Notes: a model not told the origin generated them from the letters alone. A DNA stretch of 64,000 nucleotides from Apostichopus japonicus (GCF_037975245.1 NC_092569.1:3483001-3547000), one strand, 5' to 3'. Shown: positions 1-37,800, numbered from the stretch's first letter. Numbers and translations are program-made.

Positions 1-1151
<1,151 letters not shown>

Positions 1152-2304
1152 CTGAACAAGATCAGTCCGGTTCTTCATCCGATTACAGATTTGTTATAAC
1201 TGCCTCTACAACAGTACTCGGTCTCGCCGTCTTCACTGTCGTAGTGTAAGTATCAGGCCAGTTGTTGTTAACTATCATGTATCGTTAAAGATGTGTACAG
1301 CAATAGACAGGTTCCCATCGCATCACTGTCACAATTGTCACACACTGTCACTGTCACAATACATACTTACAACTAAATCTTATGAACACCGATTATGTGA
1401 TAGCGATGGCTATGTCTTTGTAGTGAGGTTATGGTGGTGGTGCGACGGGAGGGGGGGGGGGGCCTTGGGGTGATATTAGTGATGAAGAGGGTGCTTTGTG
1501 AATGGGCTTAGGTGAAAGAGGTCGTTGGGGCGATGACAGTGACGGAGAAGGCGGTGACGAATGGGTGGTGGTAGGAATGGTGAAACTAGGTTGGTGATGA
1601 TGGCACGATTCTGGTGGTTATTGTTATAATGGTTCTGGTGTGGTAGTGGTGATGAAGAGGTGTTGACAGGTGTGGTAGTAATGTGGTGGTAATGTGGTAC
1701 TGTGGCATTATTGGGCTATCTGTGGAGGATATGTCCATGATTATATGTTGATAATGGAGATGCTAATAGTGATCAGATGATAAAATGGTGTCGGCTTGTG
1801 TCTGCGAAGTTTTCAACGGCGATGTAAAATGTTGATGAAGGGGATCATTTGAAATGTATCAAACAATTCTTCATTAACTATGCCCCTATTCACAGGTTAT
1901 GTGTCGCAATATCATACTGTAGGAAATCTCGAAGGCACACTCTGGATCACCCACAAGCGTTGCCAGGGCAATACAGTGAATTTACATATCGTCGTAAAGC
2001 TGAGTCTTTTTATTGGAGAGAATCAGACCCATTAACCGTGGGAGACACCACGCCTGAATCAGACATCACTCCTGCAACAGACACCACGTCTACATCATAC
2101 ACCACGCCTGCAGCATACACCACGCCTGCATCAGACACCACTCCTGCAGCAGACACCACTCCTGCATCAGACACCACTCCTGCAGCATACACCACTCTTG
2201 CAGCATACACCACGCCTACAGCAGACACCACGCCTGCAGCAGAAAGTTCTGTAATTAACTGTACAACTCAGTATCGTAATACAATATATATTTGTGATGT
2301 ATGA
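1152..2304 (+). CDS. 3' end of a single-pass membrane protein with a Thr/Pro/Ala repeat tail
   Basis: Two exons are supported: 1152-1245 (acceptor ccccacag, donor gtaagt) and 1896-2304 (acceptor attcacag, stop TGA 2302-2304). They join in phase 2 to give an acidic/Ser-rich stretch, a hydrophobic helix (about FVITASTTVLGLAVF, then TVVVLCVAIS) and a basic stop-transfer cluster CRKSRRH, so the downstream part should be cytoplasmic. The tail has a Tyr-containing segment (QYSEFTYRRK) and eleven hexapeptides of the form [D/Y]TTPA[A/S] at 2044-2241, then about 20 residues. The ectodomain would be encoded upstream of base 1. I do not recognise the family; the architecture fits a type I receptor or adhesion protein. 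Splicing is inferred from sites and phase only. Confidence 0.55.
2044..2241 (+). repeat. 18-bp coding minisatellite (11 units)
   Basis: Eleven in-frame 18-bp units encode hexapeptides such as DTTPAA, DTTPAS, YTTPAA and YTTPTA. The variable sixth and first residues show that units have diverged, while the frame and the TTP core are kept. The purine/pyrimidine pattern also leaves an open frame on the opposite strand, which is only a shadow. Confidence 0.85.
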
Positions 2305-2832
2305 CTTGATAAAACTCTAACACAAAAGAGCTAAGTTATTTCAGTGAAAGAGGAAGGGTGGGAGTAAACGGATGGAAGAAGGACTAGAGCCGAGAAGATT
2401 ATGTGGCCCGGGAAGGAACGGCCTGCGAGAATAGAAATATAGAGGCGAACAGAGAGCAACTGGCAGAGGAAGAAGATGTAAAAGCGGTATGGAATCAGCT
2501 CGCTGGTCTTTGTGACATAAATCCTGAGTTGTTTGTGTTTTCATCGTCACGGTACCTCACATTATTTCAGAGTGAGTCAAGTCACTCATGTAACTCTGAG
2601 TGGGCTACATACTTACACTATATACTAATGTAACACTATATAAGAACTCCTTACAAGTAATGTATTAACGCAACCCCAGATAAACTGTAAACGAGTACTA
2701 CACTAATACAACACTACATGAATTATATACGAATACTTTATTTGAATACAACATTAAGAATTCTGTACGAATGCCATACTAAAGCATAAATTTAATACGA
2801 AGATTATGTAACACCATATATTCAACATATAT

Positions 2833-2833
<1 letters not shown>
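2305..2833 (+). other. Probable 3' UTR / intergenic DNA
   Basis: AT-rich DNA following the stop codon of the membrane protein gene. No AATAAA close to the stop was identified. Short open frames overlap here on both strands, with no recognisable product. Confidence 0.35.
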
Positions 2834-2893
<60 letters not shown>

Positions 2894-2905
2894 TATACAT
2901 ACATA
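2834..2905. repeat. (TA)n microsatellite
   Basis: TA-rich tract with a single G interruption, ending in acatacatag. A further short TA run lies at about 3055-3079. Confidence 0.9.
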
Positions 2906-3299
2906 GAGTAGGTTGTCGTCTATCTTGGCGCAGAGTGCTCTATGTCCATTGGACAGAGCGGAATATATGTTGATACAAGATGAGACTAGTGGAACACTAG
3001 TAGTTGTAACTCGGAGTTTCGCGCGTTATAGCGATCGTCAGACAACTCCCAGTTATATATATATATATATATATATATAAAGCAGATATTTATATGTATA
3101 TATATATATATAAATATCATGTCTGAACTCTAGAGTAAGGCAAATATGTCAACAAAACAGAACTAGTATTGTTCGATACAGGGGAAAAACGATTTCAGTG
3201 CAATTACGACCATCCTTACCGGTTTCGAACCTCTGGACATACAATCAGCGTACATCGCCTAGTGGTATCTATTGTTCTGCGAGGGTGGGGGCGGGGGGT

Positions 3300-3600
3300 A
3301 CCTCCAGAACGCCATCATTGCTTTCACCTTCAACGACCTTATCCATCTTTATACCGTGCTGCTTTATACATTCAATCCTAAGCACTTAGAATGTTTAATT
3401 TGTTGTCGTCTGTTTGTTATAAAATTTTATGCATTCACTTTTGTATGTGTAGATGTATTTTATATGAGATCGTATCATCTTAGCTTCTCCCCCCCCCCCC
3501 CCCACCCATTTTTATTAGTTATTCTTCCTGTCAACGTATTTTATGACTCTTTATAACTTTTATATTTATACTGGAATGAATAAATGAAAATGAAAATGAA
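3300..3600 (+). mobile_element. Possible 3' end of a non-LTR retrotransposon
   Basis: The segment ends in AATAAA at 3579-3584 followed by repeated tgaaaa units, a tail style seen in LINE/SINE 3' ends. A poly-C run sits at about 3488-3503. No reverse transcriptase reading frame is visible, so this is a weak call that rests on the tail alone. Confidence 0.25.
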
Positions 3601-4968
3601 ATCGTGTACGCGTATTTATTCTCTTTTGGAAAGGACTCCTGCATGATACTTGACTTGACTTAAACACCATCATGGCCACACGATTGCAGTCTCAATGAAT
3701 GGGTACTACACGCGTGGTTAATAAGAATGGACCAGGTGTTCGGTTTCGTGACCAGACATCATCTTGGCTGGCCTTCCTTTAAAATAAAAGCGTACATTTG
3801 GTAATTATATCAACATGATATATATGTGGTATATATACTAAAAACAATATAATGTATTGTTCATTGTAGCAGCACAATGGAACACTAGATAATGCATTAT
3901 AAAGTTACAGTAGCTAGCTCATGATGTGATCATGTATAATATGTAACAGGCCGGATACCTAACCGAAAGTCAAAACGGCATACAGCACAGTTCTGTAACC
4001 CTTCACTGCAAAATTAAGCAATATAAATTATATATGGCTTTTTTTTTTGGCATGAAGTAAGCCGATGTTTCATAACATGTAATTTTTTCTTTATTGCTGA
4101 ATCCATTCGTGCATGCATGGGTTTCATTCCTTTGTTTATGTTATATCATATAGTTGAATTTTTGAAGTACGTGCTTTTGATTTATCAAGTGGAACTATAC
4201 CTCTAAAATATGATGATGGGTTAAAAACAATATGAAAGTAATTGAAAACTCGCCTTTTGATTTCATTACACGACAGATGTAAACGGAGGAGTATAGAATT
4301 ATATTACACATCTATGTACATGCGTGACAAGAGTGGGAAGGGGGAGGGGATGAGTGAGGGGGGTCAAAGGGCTACGGTCCTGGCTCCGGGGTCAATTTGG
4401 GGACCAAGGAAATATGGAGGGGGCCGGGAAACTTAAAATATATTTAACATTGTAATAAGGGGTCTAGCTTTTAACGCCACGCTCCTTGCATGCGGTAACT
4501 AAATTTCTTCGTTGATATCCTAGTTTAAAAATCCTGCGTGGGAAGCTGTTAATAAATTGAGGCGCATGTGTCTGGATGATGTCATAGTTAGACTTGATCA
4601 AGTCTTCTGCCTGAATATGTGATATTCCCAAATGGACTTCTAAGAGTTTTTGCTCTAGTTGTTCATGACAGTTATCTCTATCATGATCAAATAGCAACAA
4701 TGATTGTTGGGTTCATATCTCCTTATGTTTGTTTTCCTTTTTGTCCTATTGGGTTTATTTGTACAAATACTGTTATAAAGTTGACAGCAGATTTAGTCCA
4801 ACTTTCATTTGAAGATTTGTCTGATCTTGTCAGATTCCTGAAGGGTTTCCCCCAAATTGCCAATTTTTCAGTCAGAAAATGTATCGAGATTGACCAAATG
4901 TGAAAGAATTAGTTACAAAAGTTTCTAAAATGTCAAATTGATGAAACTTTCTAGTTCATATAGATATA
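3601..4968. other. Intergenic stretch, no gene recognised
   Basis: AT-rich DNA with only short, unconserved open frames on both strands. I see no splice-bounded exon, RNA gene or clear transposon end. Confidence 0.4.
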
Positions 4969-4976
4969 CATATATT

Positions 4977-6244
4977 CAGGGGCGTAGCGAGGGGGTTTTT
5001 GTTGGGGGTGTGTGGAGAATTTGATTTGCCGACGGATCTGGAAGTGGTGACTGAAATGGGGGAGGGGTCTAAGGGGAGGGAGTGTCCCCCTCCCATTTGG
5101 AAAATTTTTAGTTTTGAAACGTCCTTAGATGCAATCTGGTGTACAAGGGCGGCGGAAGCACTTTTAATCTGGGGGGCACCAACGTCGAAGGGCACTTTGC
5201 AGAAATTCGATTGGACTGATGCAGCCTGATATTTAGTATCCTTTATAACTCTTATTGTATTATCTTATTTGCGTATACACATCACTCCATCAACGCCACC
5301 CCCCCCCTCCCTCAAGGAAACAATGCATACTAGCACTGCAATATCTAATGTGCAAATTGGGAAACAAGGAAAAAGACAAAATGAGGTAAAATCATTATAA
5401 AGTCCAAGCTCCCTGCACACGCGATCGATACATGCATGAAAGCAAATGAAATATGTCAAAATACTGAAAGAAATTAATTTTCTAGGTGTTTTTCAGTGGT
5501 TGAACTGATATTATTATGATGATTATTATTATAACGACTTTCCCAATATTTCTAACCAATTTTTATAACACGGTTATAACACGGCACATGATTGTATGTT
5601 ATTGGCAAACGATGTAATAACCGTTGCATGCCTATATGATATGCACATTAACATATTGAACGCGCGCGGAGCGCGCGAAAAATCTTGGCAATATTTTTCC
5701 GGCAAGTCGTTACAGCCCCCCCCCCCCCCAAATCAAATTGGGCTCCTACGCCTGTGGTAAACATTTAAAACTTCCCGAAATATTTCATTCGACGTGGGTT
5801 TCGCTATGTAAACTCTTTTTTTATTTAGAAATTTTTATGTAGAAAAAGGGCACATTTTTAACCTGAGGAAAAGTGGGGGGGGCACGTGCCCCCTGTGCCC
5901 CCCGGTTCCGCCGCCCTTGCTGGTGTATATTTTAAGTCAAATTTGATTTGCCGACGGATCTGGAAGTGGTGACTGAAATGGGGGAGGGGTCTAAGGGTAG
6001 GGGGTATACCCCTCCCCTTTGGAAAAATTTTAGTTTTGAAACGTCCTTAGATGCATATTTTAAGTCAAATTTGGCACGGAAGAAGCTCTCGTTCTCCTTT
6101 TCTCTATTCAGCTTTCCTTCTTTCTTCCCCTTCCGCTCTCTTCACCTTTTCTCCTTTTGCCGACAGACCCAAAATTTGCCGACAGCGACCAAATTATTGG
6201 GGGGGGGGTGTGACACCCCCACACCCCCGCTCGCTACGCCCCTG
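4977..6244. mobile_element. hAT-type non-autonomous DNA transposon (outer element)
   Basis: Both ends carry the perfect 15-bp inverted repeat CAGGGGCGTAGCGAG, flanked by the 8-bp direct repeat catatatt (4969-4976 and 6245-6252). An 8-bp target duplication and a CAGGG terminus are hallmarks of the hAT superfamily. The body holds no transposase. It contains an internal direct duplication of about 120 bp (about 5021-5130 and 5941-6050), and a second transposon (5144-5919) is inserted within it. Without that insertion it would be about 480 bp. Confidence 0.88.
5144..5919. mobile_element. hAT-type element nested inside the 4977-6244 element
   Basis: It starts CAAGGGCGGCGGAA and ends with its exact reverse complement, and is flanked by the 8-bp duplication ctggtgta (5136-5143 and 5920-5927). 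It is 776 bp long and non-coding. A GC-rich palindrome (cgcgcgcggagcgcgcg) lies near 5662-5678, and the right end has a poly-C/poly-G region with gcacgtgcc. It is younger than its host element because it interrupts it. Confidence 0.88.
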
Positions 6245-6414
6245 CATATATTGCATACAAAGTAATATCAAAATCCTTTCTTCTTGGTTATACAGATATT
6301 TTGAAAGAAAATATCCATGTTATGTTCTGTTCGTTACGTGATCAGTGTTTCGGTTTTTCATTCTGTTTGATGTTCATGCTTGCGAAATAAACAATATAGT
6401 AGAATGAGTCTCGT

Positions 6415-6612
6415 CTATCCGACATGCTTAGTGATTAACCTCCGCCACGTATCACGATCTTGCGCAAGGTTTATTGCTTCCTCGACATTGTTTGCGACTT
6501 TATTTTTCCAAGCAAGGTAGTCACGGGCCTTCCTACTGGTTTATCAGTATGTCTCAATCCTTCTCTTAAAGCAACCTTTGCTGCAGCGTTTCCTGGAGTC
6601 TTGCTAGTAAGT
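6415..6612 (-). pseudogene. LINE ORF2 C-terminal fragment, frameshifted
   Basis: The minus strand encodes an end ...INLAQDRDTWRRLITKHVG followed by a stop (plus-strand cta at 6415-6417). The motif AxDRxxWRRL near a C-terminus is typical of RTE/CR1-like LINE second ORFs. Upstream the reading shifts frame near 6533, and a KPVGRP segment, also typical of these C-termini, appears in the other frame. It is a dead 5'-truncated copy. Confidence 0.55.
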
Positions 6613-6628
6613 ATAAGTTGAGTCTCGT

Positions 6629-6708
6629 CTATCCGACATGCTCAGTGATTAACCTCCGCCACGTATCAGAAGCTTGTGCAAGGTTTATTGCTTCCTCGAA
6701 ATTGTTAA
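6629..6708 (-). pseudogene. Second copy of the same LINE ORF end
   Basis: About 90 bp repeat the previous fragment with few changes (EEAINLAQASDTWRRLITEHVG, then stop). It lies about 214 bp from the first copy in the same orientation, so either two truncated insertions or a local tandem duplication is possible. Confidence 0.55.
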
Positions 6709-6712
6709 TGTT

Positions 6713-8040
6713 ATTGTTACGTTGGAATGCGAGAGGTCTCGATAACTAATTTTTAACGAGACACAAGCCTGGGTTCGTTTCCGTAAGGAACACAGACAAA
6801 TTAACGAGTCTAGAGAATCTGAATGAGAACGTAAACTATATTGAACAATGGATTTCGAACCAACAACAAAAAGTGGTAATTACAAATATATAGAAAATTA
6901 CTCACAAACTTAACAAGATAGGATACACTTTAAAACACGCTGGTCTCTTCCAACGGCGATATCCCTCAGCGGCCACGACCTTGATGACGACGATTCTCGG
7001 TCCGTTGTACCGCGAAATTCACTGGTCCTCGACGAAGTTTCTCGCGATCCCAGAAACAGCAGTCACCTTCTTTCCGGCGATGCTCCAAAATAGAAGACGG
7101 ACTTCCAGCCACAATAGAGTAAAGCACAAGTCGAACTTCTCGCCGACTAAATATTACCAGAGTCAGTCCAAAATCAGCTTTATAGCCACCAACTCCTGGC
7201 GTAACGAACTTCCTCAACGGAGACAGAAATTCTTCACCTTCTCCGCAATAAAGACTGGAAACTGTACTTTCACAGCAAAGTCCTCTTCAAACTTCTGAAT
7301 GGAAGTGTAGAGTCAATCTTGGTATCGATATCTCAATCCTTCAGAAAATACTGGTAGTTGAGCACTGACGATATATAGTAGAATGATATAATATGTGTCG
7401 TCGCTTGTATTCGTACAGAAACTGAGAAACTCTCCGATCTGGGCGGGCTTTTAAACTATTCGCCATGTCAAGAATCATCTAGATCTTTCTCGATACACCT
7501 GACCCAGTCTCTCTATTCTTGGAAGTCCTTTGCATATCTCGCGTACGTTCCAGAGAATCCACGAAGATGTGTACAGCTTACACGCGATCTCACGCAAACC
7601 GACGTCAACCCGAGACCAGCGCGTCATCATAAGGAATATACCAGAACAATCGTGTATTATAACATTGTGACACGGTAACCCGACCTAATTTCTCAAATAC
7701 TGATTTATCACGTAGGCAATTTCAATTAATCTCCACATTATAACATTAGGTTTCTCACTAGCAGTGACTAGCGTTAGGCTACAATGGGCCCTCGTAACAT
7801 TATAACGTCCTTAAATTGCAAAATATGGTTTGGTATAATATCTAAAAGCTTAACTTATTTTTTGTCACATGAAAGTGAAACTTTAATCTTAAACACGGAA
7901 TCTTGTCTTTGTCTACTGAAAGAATACTGTTATTGTGTTTCATCGTCGAGGGAAGCCCTACAAGCCTAAGTCATATCAACAAACATATTGAAGATACAAA
8001 TACATGATGACCAACTTAAAATTAATTCTCTATCGGGCAT
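6713..8040. other. Intergenic stretch, no gene recognised
   Basis: This region is more GC-balanced than its surroundings, especially 6940-7640, which suggests an old mobile element. No terminal repeats or protein motifs were found. The open frames at 6966-7298 on both strands show no recognisable domain. Confidence 0.35.
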
Positions 8041-8720
8041 AACATTTATGAAGGAAGAAGCTATGTAAACGCGCGCCTCAGCTCTGAGCACGTACGTTTT
8101 TCATAAACATGATTTCTTAACGATATAGCCGTCATCGTGTGCTAACAAAAGCGTTGCAAATTAATCATTTTGTGCAAAATATGCGTGTGTATAGGCGCAC
8201 GCGTGCACTAGCTTCACTTTTTGTGTGCGCGCGTGTAAGGCAGAGATCTGTTACAGCGCTTTGGCGAATAACATATGGCATAATGCATAGGACTTTCCAT
8301 TTAGGATGCGCGTACTAGGTGCGCGCACGATTCGAGGTAGTCAAAAGTAAAGCGCATATGCAAATCAACCACACTTGTGTTTTCTGTGGGTTACGTAAAA
8401 CTGGCTATAAACGCAGAGCAGGGCGTAGTCTTGTATGCGCGTGGAGTAGTTTCTGTTTTCCTTCGAAATAGGCTGAAGTTGTTCCCCGTACAGCTTGCTC
8501 AAGACCGGTCGGTACAGAGTTGCCTACCGTGGGATTGGACTGAAGAATAATAATAATAATATTAAACTTTCATAAAACTCTTGATTAAACTGACTGTCGT
8601 AACAAGCAAATAGCTAGATCGGAATACATAGCTGACGATACGGACGCAGCCGAAATGTAAATAGCCTACCAACATCATCTTTATAACATCAAGTCACTCG
8701 AAAGAAGGAAAAGTGGCGAA
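8041..8720 (+). promoter_or_regulatory. Probable promoter and 5' UTR of the receptor guanylyl cyclase
   Basis: A TATAAA lies at 8406-8411 in the context ctggctataaacgcagag, about 310 bp before the ATG, so a start site near 8436 is plausible. Upstream (about 8070-8340) alternating purine-pyrimidine tracts such as gcgcacgcgtgcac and gtgtgcgcgcgtgt stand out from the AT-rich surroundings and are CpG-rich. No transcript evidence is available. Confidence 0.4.
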
Positions 8721-33326
<24,606 letters not shown>

Positions 33327-33580
33327 ACGATCGGACAAGATTTTATCAGAATTGAAACAAAATTGTAGATTACTCTGTGGTCATATATATTACACATTTG
33401 AACTGGAAATTAATACATACATTGTAAATTTATACATGACAAAATCCAAAATCTTTTTGAGAGTTGTTGCAAATATAAATGGGTACTTAAAAAAAATTCT
33501 AATTCATTTTTTTTTTGTCAATACTGTTTAATTATGGCAAATGAACATTAATGGGTAACTTTTTATCATTACATTGTGTC

Positions 33581-33625
<45 letters not shown>

Positions 33626-34272
33626 TCTTTAAGTATTAATAACATTATTTTTCTTCGTGAAGGCAGATGGGACTAGAGGGGATATGTGGGGTGATTTTGT
33701 GCAATATGAATCATAATCCAATATTCACATTGAGTAAGGAGGAACATTTGGGCCCCCCTCCTCCTCTACCTTACTTTTTCCCATTAGTGCATACTATGGA
33801 CCATTGGCATATAGAAGTGGAGGGCATGAACCGAAGTAAATTATTCAACCCCAATATTTTGGAAAAATTTGCCCCAAAAATTTGGCAATTAAAGAATTTT
33901 CTCAGAAATGAGAACTCATTGAAAACATATAACTTGTGTACAAACCAATTGATTTTAATGTTTTATGCTTAGATGGGAACTGCAAACCTGAAAGCTTCCA
34001 ATGTCTGAATTGAAGATGCACTACTGAAATTATGAATGCAAAGTAAGGAAAGTGAAAAGAAATTGCCCCAAAACTTTACAGTTATAAAAACAGCAATAGA
34101 CATCCACATAATCATAGCTAAGGCCAGTTTACTGCATTAGGGTAGTTCTGAAACTGTTTCAAAACTTTTTCTTTTTTTTCTGAAAAACACTGAGAATTTA
34201 GAGCCATGAGAGTGTGATGACCTTAAGTTTTCAACAGAACTTAGTCCACTTATTAAGTACAGCCCCCCCCCA
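33327..34272 (+). other. 3' UTR of the GC gene and short intergenic spacer
   Basis: AT-rich DNA containing a (TA)n run at 33584-33621. The AATAAA at 33317-33322 overlaps the stop codon, too early to be the poly(A) signal. A variant AATATA at about 33472 is possible. Confidence 0.4.
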
Positions 34273-34610
34273 CACTGGCGGAGCTAGGGGTATTGGTCAG
34301 GAGGGGCGAGAATGGTCTGTAGGGGCGCTTTCGACACTATCTAAGCGGAGCGCCACCACAGGTTGGTACGTAGTGTACAGAAATTTTTTGAGTTGATCAA
34401 AGATACTCCCTAGAAGAATAAATAGGTGTCATCGCCAAATTACACCAATAAAATGTGACAAATGTCAATAGGTAGATGAGAGCGCAATAAAAAAGTCAAT
34501 GGCAAATATGTAAAAAGTGGTAATGAGCTGAAAAGGGCACCAGAAGTCCATTTGAGTCCGTAGGGGGGGGGGGCATCCGCCCCCCTGACTGTATGGACGC
34601 TCCGCCACTG
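34273..34610. mobile_element. hAT-like MITE between GC and PREB
   Basis: The ends cactggcggagctagg and ctccgccactg are imperfect inverted repeats in C-runs, so no clean target duplication can be read. The interior (ggggcgctttcgacactatctaag, cgccaccacaggttgg) matches 15060-15198 in reverse and the core of 58567-58870. Confidence 0.65.
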
Positions 34611-34863
34611 ACCCCCCCCAACCTAAGCAATTTTCTGTTTTTTGCAGATGGCATAAATAGTCAAAGCTAGTTGTCACCAGTTAGTTAAACCCCCTGTATC
34701 ATAGGGAGTATGTCTTGTGGCCAACAGTATTACAATACCTACCCGTGAACTGAAAAAAGGGCGGTAAAGAGACGCCATTTCCAGTTGCCGCACGGTGGAA
34801 GTTATGCACTTCAGAAAACAGAGGGCGTGTTCTCAGTAGCAGTGTTGGCAGGTCCGCAACAAA

Positions 34864-37800
34864 ATGGCAGCGCACTTAGTTCATGTCGATTTTCCGCCAT
34901 ATGTCTTAAAATGCGTAAACGAAACGCACTTTCTCGTCGCTGGTGGAGGTGGACCAGTCCGGTCGGGGGTTCCGAATGCAGTTGTAAGATTAATATTTAT
35001 GTTTTGCATGAATTATCGTGTGTAACGTGTTTTGAATTTCGGACTAACGTATCATTGCAAGTAACGTTAGGCATAGCACAGGCCTAACTTAGTAAGACTA
35101 ACGTTATCTCTAGGGCCTAGCTTTAGAAGTTCGAATTTAAAACCAACTTTAGACTAACTTTTAGTGTTAAGTCAATTAACTCAATGCAATGCATTAGCAT
35201 AAGTTTGGCGTTGTCCATGTTGTTAGCTGTAGGCCTCAACAACAACTTCCCACCTGCCAGTATAATTTTTCCTAGAGAGCACTAGGCCTATGGCCAGTAT
35301 CATCAACATATTGCTGGGCAAACCCAAGACCTATATGAAGCATTTCACAGTATGATAATAGCAGTACCACAACGATTTTGAAGCAAGTTTAAGTTGTGAA
35401 CTGAGTTTTGTCAACGACCAATCTCCATGGGAATTAACTGGAAAATGGTTCACTATCTGTACATGCAATTGGTCTAGGCGAGGCCAAGGCCTATACAAAA
35501 TTATATGGAAACTTTCATGTGCTGTGGTGGTTCTTAAACTTCACTAAACATTTCCTTTACATTTGAAAACTTGCAGTGAAAACATTTAATATCTTCTATT
35601 ACCATTTATAACTGGGATTGGTTGAGCTTATAGTAATGCAGAACTTTAGTAATGTGTTTGAAGAGGATTCATTTAGCCTGCACCGGAAGCTGGTCACTTC
35701 GCCCAACAACCATTTCGCCCAACTGCCATTTCGACCAACCTTACCATTTCGCCCAACCAGCATGGTCATTTCGCCCAACCTTGCTGGTTATTTCGACCAA
35801 CATTGATTAAATACTATACTTCAATATAACGGACGGGGATACTTCTATGGGTTTGGTCAATTTAATAAGGAAACGTTCGGGAATTGTTAACATTACGGGA
35901 TACGAACCGAATATTAAGGAAACTTGAAGTCATGGTTACAGTCGGTAGGATGGATCAGTGTTTTAGTGGTTAGGTCTGATAGGTTTTTATGGAGACCGAT
36001 TCCCCTTTGTTTGTATAACATTAGATTAACACTTTGTAGAACTGGATTAACACCTAACTGCTGTGAACAATAGCCTTGATTAACGCCTGGCGGACTTGAT
36101 AAACGCTTGACCATGAAGTGCTATAACCCAAAATAAATCAAATTGAACTAGTGAAATAGAAAAAGTGATATTGTTCTGACTGAATATGAGGAAAAAGATG
36201 GTTGGTCGAAATGACCAACAAGGTTGGGCAAAATGACAATGCTGGTTGGGCGAAATGACCATGTTAGTTGGGCGAAATGGCAGTTGGGCGAAATGGTTGT
36301 TGGGCGAAGTGACCAGAAAGCCCTACACCTACATGTGGTGTTCATGTATCATTTCTGACAGACCAATTATATAAGTTTGTTAAATATCAAATCATAACAG
36401 CATGGCTATGGTGAGAAAACTCCCAAATAGTCGAGTAGAGTACTATAGCAGCCCTAGTAGACTACTCACAAGTTGTAAGGTAATAACACAAAAACCTTTT
36501 GAAGCTGACATGCAAAATAATTAATGATTATGAATTCCTCATTTGGGTAGAACATTTTGGCCAACAAAACATTCAACTTCCTATGGTTAACTATATAGCA
36601 TCTCTGTAAGTATCCTAGCCTAACACAAATAGTAAGCAGTACTGTAGACTAGGCTCGGTTAAGTAATAGGGCTGCCAAACTTGCAGTTAGTGGTTTCAGT
36701 TTCCTAGGCCTGCTACTGTAGTTCTGCAAAGGATCTATCTATTTGCGTTTTCTCATTTCATACTTGAGACTAATCAGTTTTCATACAACTCCAAATGGTA
36801 CAAAAAACTGCAACCGGTATAATTGAATATTTGATGTAGAAATGAAGCAATTCCTATTTTCTTTCCTTGTCTAATTTTTGTGTTGTTTATGTTCGTACAG
36901 GAGATATTTGAGCTGCAGATGCAATCAGGGCGATTGGTTGCAGAGAGCAAATTAAGACATAATACAGACCATGAAGATGACAGAAGTGCAATAATGAATG
37001 CTGCCCTCAGGTTTGTGTTACACTGTCTGTTGTAGTTGCAGTATTTTTGTAGAGTGTTACTCACTATGAACATTCATGAATCGAAAAAATACTTTAAATA
37101 GTAGATTCCTGTATTTTGGTGCAGTGGTTGTTTCTTGCTTTGTGCAGTGCATTTCACTTTGTCGTATGCCATGTACTGTATGTCTGTTAGATGTTACGTT
37201 ACGTTGTGTTAAAGTTCTCTTTTAAGCTCTGAAAGGTATTGATCAGTCAGAGCAAAATGCTTGATGGTGACTTCAAGTTTTTCACGGTCATCATTTTTTA
37301 ACTGCCCTCCCTCTCTGTAAACAAAATATGAAGGAATAAGAAAAACGTAAGTGATGGCCTAAGCTACATACGTGTATCTTTCATGGAACAGTTTTGAAAT
37401 TCATCACTTATTGGTTTGGTCAAGGCCACTGACTGAAGTTATTAATTTATTAGAGTTATGCCATCTTTGCTTACCTTGCTTGCAGCTGCCAGGGGGGGAG
37501 GCAGAGGGGGGGGGGGTTAAAGTCTAATATTCTCCCTAAGATTTGAATTTGTACCTTAGACATGATGGATTCGATGATCAGATGTCAGCGCCTCTTTCCT
37601 TACAGGTACGATGGCAAGGAGTATCTGTTAGCCGCTGGACAAGATGAACGCTGTCAACTATATTCCATCAGGAAAACGGAAAAGAATGTCGTGGAAAATT
37701 TATCATCAGATGGAAAAGGTGATGGTAAGTAGAGTAGAATAGAGCAGAGTAGAGTAGAGCAAACTCATAATATCCATGGAGTTGCTACGAGCCATCGGTG

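Noticed and set aside
2010-2231. Minus-strand frame opposite the hexapeptide repeats
   Set aside because: A shadow of the 18-bp coding repeat; the plus-strand frame is linked to a TM exon with matching splice phase.
3198-3290. tRNA-like box B (ggttcgaaacc) on the minus strand
   Set aside because: No box A at proper spacing and no second copy in the window; too weak to call.
6966-7298. Overlapping 83- and 105-codon frames
   Set aside because: Neither shows a domain, signal or splice context; probably part of an undefined repeat.
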